From NCBI GenBank assembly GCA_017405115.1, contig JAFRBA010000244.1, positions 1 to 64,000 on the forward strand: a stretch of DNA of 64,000 nt, read 5' to 3'. The stretch comes from Kiritimatiellia bacterium. Lineage in GTDB: Bacteria; Verrucomicrobiota; Kiritimatiellia; RFP12; UBA1067. The notes below the pieces were generated by a model that was not told where the DNA came from, made no database searches, and saw nothing but the letters and a program-made list of their open reading frames with translations. A program made the position numbers and the translations under genes. How positions within the stretch are numbered: the first letter of the stretch is position 1; each line of letters begins with the position of its first letter. Below, piece by piece: positions 59,489 to 64,000 of this stretch.

Positions 59489-60484
59489 GTGGTCGGCGAC
59501 GAGGCGAGCCCGCCGTCGGCCATCGACCTCGGCCTTGGCGCGCCGGAGGCTCCGAAGGGCAGGGGCAGGCGGAAGCCGGCGGCGAGCGTGTTGTGGATCG
59601 TCGCGATCGCGGCGCTGCTTTCCGCGATAGGCGTCGTGCTGTTCGTCCCGCGCGGAGAGGAGCAGGCGCCCGCGAAGCCGGTGGTGGAGGAGGCGCCTGT
59701 CGTGCGCGAGCTCTTCTACGAGAAGGTCGAGGCCGACTCCGGCAGGATATTCCGCTATGCGCTGCGCCTGTCCGACGACGGCGTGCTGTCGGTCTCCGTC
59801 GACGACGTGCCTAAGAACGACCGCAGCTTCACGAAGAGCGAGCCCCTGGGGGAGAAGGCGCGCGCCGAGCTGAACGACATTTTGGCCTTCGACAAGATAC
59901 GCGAAATCGACCGCGAATACACGGGCCCCGAGCCCGACCCTCCGGCCCTCGTGAGCTTCGAGCTCCGCGTGGTGTATTCCACGAAGGAGCGGACGGTCCG
60001 CGTCGTCAACACGCAGGAACCGGAGGCGTTCCGCGCAGTCCGCGAGAAGCTGGAGGCGTTCTCGAAGAACCAGCTCGGGGTCTGGGCGATCCAGTACTCG
60101 CGCGAGAAGCTTGTCGCGCTCGCCGAGGAGTCCGTCGAGGTCGGCCGCGCCAAGTGGGAGGACCGCGACGTCAACCACGGCAATCTCTTCGCGGCGGTCA
60201 CTGCGTATCGGGAGGCGCTGTTCTATCTCGAGACCGTGAACCCGAAGCCGGAGTGCGCGGCCCTGGCGAGGGAGGGCCTCGCCAAGGCCAAGGAGGAGCT
60301 GGAGAGGCGCTACGCAGACCAGCGCTTCGTGGTGGACAAGGCGCTCAACCAGGGCCGGTGGGAGGAGGCCAGGCGCGAACTGGGCGTCCTCCTCGAGATG
60401 GTGCCGGACCGGAACGACGACCGCTACAGGGAGGCCTCTGCGAAGTTGGTCGACGTGGAGCGCCGCATGAAGGGAGGGAAGTGA
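59489..60484 (+). CDS. C-terminal continuation of the FHA protein: membrane helix and helical-repeat domain
   Basis: 331 aa if restarted at GTG 59489, in the same frame as the FHA part. A single transmembrane helix (LWIVAIAALLSAIGVVLFV, residues about 35-53) is followed by a beta-rich domain and TPR-like helices (FAAVTAYREALFYLE, RWEEARRELGVLLEMVPDR). It is most simply the second part of one membrane-anchored FHA protein. Expression would need readthrough of the TGA, internal initiation, or correction of a sequence error. Confidence 0.7.
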   Translation: MVGDEASPPSAIDLGLGAPEAPKGRGRRKPAASVLWIVAIAALLSAIGVVLFVPRGEEQAPAKPVVEEAPVVRELFYEKVEADSGRIFRYALRLSDDGVLSVSVDDVPKNDRSFTKSEPLGEKARAELNDILAFDKIREIDREYTGPEPDPPALVSFELRVVYSTKERTVRVVNTQEPEAFRAVREKLEAFSKNQLGVWAIQYSREKLVALAEESVEVGRAKWEDRDVNHGNLFAAVTAYREALFYLETVNPKPECAALAREGLAKAKEELERRYADQRFVVDKALNQGRWEEARRELGVLLEMVPDRNDDRYREASAKLVDVERRMKGGK

Positions 60485-60485
60485 A

Positions 60486-61802
60486 ATGATGCGGACGGCC
60501 TTTATGTCCGGGCTGCTTGTCGCCGCCCTGTGCGCATTCTCCGACGCGCCGCCGTCGACGCGCGTGAGCCTCTCGAGCCAGCCCGTCGGCGCGACGGTCA
60601 TAGTCGACGGGCGCGACCGCGGCACCACGCCGATCACCCTGTTCGACCTCGAACCCGGCCGCCATCACGTGAAGTACCGCCTGGCTGGCTATGTCGAGCG
60701 CGACCGCTTCTTCAGCACCAACGAGGGCCCGTTCGTCGAGTGCAGCGAGACGCTCGTGGAGGAGAAGGGGCTGCTCCTCCTCCAGACCGAGCCGGAGGGG
60801 TGCAGCATCACGGTGGACGGCGTCTCGGCAGGCCAGACGCCGCGCCTGCTCTCCGACCTCTCCGCAAAGGACACGCACACGGTGCGCCTGCGCAAGGCGG
60901 GCTACCAGGACCAGACGATAACCGTCCGCTTCGACGGAAGGAAGCCGCTGGTCCGCAAAGAGACGCTCGTGCTGGCGTCCGGCGTCGTCAGCATCGCCAG
61001 CGAGCCCGCTGGCGCCGAGGTCACGGTGAACGGCGTCGAGCGCGGCCGCACTCCGCTGGAGGTCTCGGGCGTCCCCAGGGGGCGCGCCACGGTGAAGTTC
61101 CATCTCGACGGCTTTGAGGACGAGACCCGGGAGCTTGCGATAAACGCCGGCGACCACCAGACCCTCCAGATCGCTATGAAGGGCCTGCCCGGGACGCTGC
61201 ACCTTACCTCCGTGCCCGTCGGGGCGCGGTTCTACGTGAACGAGGCGTCGCGGGGGAAGGGCCCGGTGACGCTGACCGGGCTCAAGCCGGGCGAATATTC
61301 CGTCCGGGCGGAGATGGAGGGCTACGGCACGCAGTCGAAGACCGTCACGATCGCCAACGGCGCGTCGCTGAGCGAGGAGTTCAGGCTTTCCAACGTAATG
61401 GGCCGCCTGGAGGTGCGCACGAGCCCGGTGGGCGCGAAGGTCCTGTTCGACGGGCGCCAGGTCGGCACGACGAAGTCGAACGACCCCGAGGCCGAGTTCA
61501 GCGACGTCCTCGCCATCGAGAACGTCTCCGAGGGGGAGCACACCCTCGTCGTACGCAAGGACGGCTATTCCGAGGCGGTGCGCCACCCGAAAGTGCACAG
61601 CGAGAAGACCTCGCAGGCCAACGTGCGTCTGCGCCGCGTCTTCCGCCCCGACACGGAGATCGTCACCGCGCGCGGCAACTACAGGGGCGTGCTCGTGTCC
61701 GTCACGCCCGACGCAGTCGTCCTGGAGGTGAAGATGGGCATCACGCGCAGCTTCTCCAAGGACGAGATCCGGCGGATGGAGACTCTCGCCGAGGGGAAGT
61801 GA
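60486..61802 (+). CDS. Secreted PEGA-repeat protein
   Basis: 438 aa with a signal peptide (residues about 5-20). At least five PEGA-type repeats are visible: SSQPVGATVIVDGRDRGTTP, TEPEGCSITVDGVSAGQTP, SEPAGAEVTVNGVERGRTP, SVPVGARFYVNEASRGKGP and TSPVGAKVLFDGRQVGTT. PEGA repeats are surface or periplasmic beta modules, often in S-layer and kinase-associated proteins. It follows the FHA gene after 1 nt and precedes tlyA with overlap. Binding partner unknown. Confidence 0.8.
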   Translation: MMRTAFMSGLLVAALCAFSDAPPSTRVSLSSQPVGATVIVDGRDRGTTPITLFDLEPGRHHVKYRLAGYVERDRFFSTNEGPFVECSETLVEEKGLLLLQTEPEGCSITVDGVSAGQTPRLLSDLSAKDTHTVRLRKAGYQDQTITVRFDGRKPLVRKETLVLASGVVSIASEPAGAEVTVNGVERGRTPLEVSGVPRGRATVKFHLDGFEDETRELAINAGDHQTLQIAMKGLPGTLHLTSVPVGARFYVNEASRGKGPVTLTGLKPGEYSVRAEMEGYGTQSKTVTIANGASLSEEFRLSNVMGRLEVRTSPVGAKVLFDGRQVGTTKSNDPEAEFSDVLAIENVSEGEHTLVVRKDGYSEAVRHPKVHSEKTSQANVRLRRVFRPDTEIVTARGNYRGVLVSVTPDAVVLEVKMGITRSFSKDEIRRMETLAEGK

Positions 61803-62560
61803 AGGGCAGGCTCGATCTCCTCATGGTCGAGCGCGGTCTGGCGGAGTCCAGGACGCGCGCCCAGGCCCTCGTGATGGCCGGAAAGGTGCGCGTCGGCGGG
61901 CAGGTCGAGACGAAGGCGTCGCGGCAGGTCCCGGCGGACGCCGAAATCGAGGTCGAGTCGCCGCCGCGCTTCGTCTCGCGCGGCGGCGAGAAGCTGGAAG
62001 GGGCCTTTGCCCTCTGGGGCTCGGCGCGCGAACACCCGCTCGACGTGCGGGGCAGGGTCTGCCTGGACGTCGGCTCGTCCACCGGGGGCTTCACCGACTG
62101 CCTGCTCCAGCACGGCGCCGCGCGCGTCATGGCGGTGGACGTCGGCACCAACCAGCTCGCCTATCGCCTCCGCACGGACCCGCGCGTCTGGCTGCGCGAA
62201 AACTTCAACGCGCGCTTCATGAAGCCCTCCGACCTGCCGGACGCGCCGTCCGTCGCGGTGACGGACGTCTCGTTCATATCGCTCAAACTGATACTTCCCC
62301 CCATCGCGAACGTGCTCGCGCCGGGCGGCCTGGTGGTGGCGCTTATCAAGCCGCAGTTCGAGGTGGGCCGCGGCAAGGCCCCGGGCGGCCTCGTGCGGGA
62401 CGAGTCGCTCCGCCTCGCCGCGCGGGACGAAATCGTCCGATTCGCGGAAGAGGAGCTCGGGCTTGTCCTCCTCGGCCTGGCGGAGTCGCCCATCCGCGGC
62501 CGCGAGATGGGCAATGTCGAGTACCTGTCCTATTGGCTTGGCCCTTCAATCAACGCATAA
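61799..62560 (+). CDS. tlyA: TlyA-family rRNA 2'-O-methyltransferase
   Basis: 253 aa, GTG start overlapping the previous stop (GTGA). An N-terminal S4 RNA-binding domain (residues 1-60, RLDLLMVERGLAESRTRAQALVMAG) is followed by an FtsJ/RrmJ-type SAM fold (LDVGSSTGGFTDCLL near 89-103, VTDVSFISL near 157). In characterised bacteria TlyA methylates 16S and 23S rRNA cytidines. A strong terminator follows. Confidence 0.9.
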   Translation: MKGRLDLLMVERGLAESRTRAQALVMAGKVRVGGQVETKASRQVPADAEIEVESPPRFVSRGGEKLEGAFALWGSAREHPLDVRGRVCLDVGSSTGGFTDCLLQHGAARVMAVDVGTNQLAYRLRTDPRVWLRENFNARFMKPSDLPDAPSVAVTDVSFISLKLILPPIANVLAPGGLVVALIKPQFEVGRGKAPGGLVRDESLRLAARDEIVRFAEEELGLVLLGLAESPIRGREMGNVEYLSYWLGPSINA

Positions 62561-62600
62561 AAAGCGATCTATGGGCCCCGAAGGGGAAGGATCGGTTTTT
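62558..62600. terminator. Rho-independent terminator after tlyA
   Basis: AAAAAGCGATC (62560 region) pairs with GATCGGTTTTT (62590-62600) with one mismatch, and an inner CCCC-GAA-GGGG stem completes the hairpin. A- and T-runs on both sides mean it could stop transcription from either direction. The stem begins at the tlyA stop codon. Confidence 0.75.
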
Positions 62601-62641
62601 ATGTGTTGGCCGTAGCCCTTCAACCCGAAGCGGCGGAATTG

Positions 62642-62650
62642 TGGTATAAT
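62642..62650 (+). promoter_or_regulatory. TGGTATAAT promoter of the dCMP deaminase gene
   Basis: TGGTATAAT ends at 62650 and the ATG is at 62660 (9 nt), so the mRNA leader would be 0 to 3 nt. No Shine-Dalgarno sequence is present, consistent with leaderless initiation. Confidence 0.75.
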
Positions 62651-62659
62651 ATTCACCCA

Positions 62660-63138
62660 ATGGCCAAGCGTGTCGTAGATCCGCGTCCCTGCTGGGACGA
62701 GTACTTCATGAACATCGCCGGTGTCGTGGCTTCGCGTTCGAACTGCTCGCGCCGCCACGTGGCGGCGGTGATCGTGCGCAACCGCCACATACTCTCGACG
62801 GGCTACAACGGAACACCCCACGGCGTCGTCAACTGCTTCGCCGGCGGCTGCCCGCGCTGCGCCCATACCTCGAAGAGCGGCAGCCACCTGGAGGAGTGCC
62901 TGTGCGTCCATGCCGAGCAGAACGCGATCTGCCAGGCCGCCCTGCACGGCCACGCCATAGAGGGCGCCACCATCTACATAACCATTTCCCCCTGCCTCAC
63001 GTGCGCGAAGCTGATCATCAACTCGGGCATAAGCGAGGTCGTCTACGGCGGCGACTACGCCTTTCTGGACGACGTCAAGGACCTGTTCCGCCAGGCGGGG
63101 GTGAAGCACCGCAAGTATACTGCAAAAGGAAGGAAAAA

Positions 63139-63142
<4 letters not shown>
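62660..63142 (+). CDS. Deoxycytidylate deaminase-like protein (ComEB family)
   Basis: 160 aa zinc deaminase. The zinc/catalytic motif CVHAEQNAI (His84, Glu86) and PCLTC (Cys112, Cys115) are intact, and the N-terminal GVVASRSNCSRRHVAAVIV is typical of dCMP deaminases that supply dUMP for dTMP synthesis. ATG 62660 is chosen over a longer frame from 62603 because it follows the promoter by 9 nt. tpiA is coupled by ATGA. Confidence 0.9.
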
Positions 63143-63898
<756 letters not shown>

Positions 63899-63906
<8 letters not shown>

Positions 63907-64000
63907 CCGCGTGCCAGTGCTGGCGGCGGCGCTCGTGGCCGCCGCCGGCTGCTTCAACGAGCCTGAGCCGGCGTACAAGTCGGTTCCCGCCGAGGCCAGG
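63899..64000 (+). CDS. Start of a lipoprotein gene, cut by the window edge
   Basis: ATG 63899 lies inside the end of tpiA. The 34 visible codons begin MRSRVPVLAAALVAAAGC, a lipoprotein signal with the lipobox AAGC (Cys18), followed by FNEPEPAYKSVPAE. The coupling to tpiA is notable since the products act in different compartments. Nothing more can be said about function. Confidence 0.7.

Overview
The window is a GC-rich, densely coded bacterial chromosome segment. Gene content and promoter style fit an uncultured, host-associated member of the PVC superphylum, most likely a Kiritimatiellota-type bacterium. The evidence is a secreted polysaccharide-degradation locus without SusC/SusD, Tat-exported surface proteins, an SSS-family sugar symporter, a pseudopilin-based secretion operon and TGGTATAAT-type promoters. 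This assignment is inference from content, not from a marker gene.

Layout. (1) 1-1712: a solitary AAA ATPase gene bracketed by two identical 42-bp copies of a palindromic promoter. (2) 1715-21461: a carbohydrate locus with a GH28 pectinase-like protein, an 878-aa three-module secreted protein, a clan GH-A-like barrel protein, a Tat-exported GH20-like protein, a HAD protein, a GH2 enzyme fused to a beta-propeller, a two-gene minus-strand operon (Tat lipoprotein plus a GH95-like DUF5703 protein), and a tightly coupled Gfo/Idh/MocA dehydrogenase, SSS symporter and CE15 glucuronoyl esterase. Together these suggest attack on pectin and glucuronic-acid-decorated plant polymers. (3) 21501-26222: lysA, an acyltransferase and hrpB. 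(4) 26283-42896: an accessory/defence island. Its outer edges are the two halves of one broken tag gene in circularly permuted order (C-half left, N-half right), and an intact tag lies inside. It holds a RapZ-like gene broken in the same permuted way, fragments of a kinase, a methyltransferase and HipA, a DUF1016 protein without its nuclease core, Fic, VanX, Nudix, a second solitary AAA ATPase, and an intact four-gene Wadjet (JetABCD) operon. (5) 42947-45436: a UvrA paralogue carrying an in-frame dispersed repeat. (6) 45551-55178: a nine-gene type II secretion/type IV pilus-like operon, followed by queC. (7) 55875-64000: a small secreted protein, lepA, a TadC-FHA-PEGA module whose FHA gene has an in-frame stop, tlyA, a dCMP deaminase, tpiA and the first codons of a lipoprotein gene.

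The most unusual regulatory pattern is an extended -10 box (TGGTATAAT) only 4 to 11 nt before a start codon. In several cases that start codon is the main gene's, implying leaderless mRNAs. In four or five others it opens an 8 to 20 codon leader ORF whose stop overlaps the start of the real gene (AAA ATPase, lysA, fic, tadC, and an XRE regulator). The permuted gene halves and these coupled leader ORFs are the two observations most worth pursuing. No rRNA, tRNA, CRISPR array or transposase gene was recognised.
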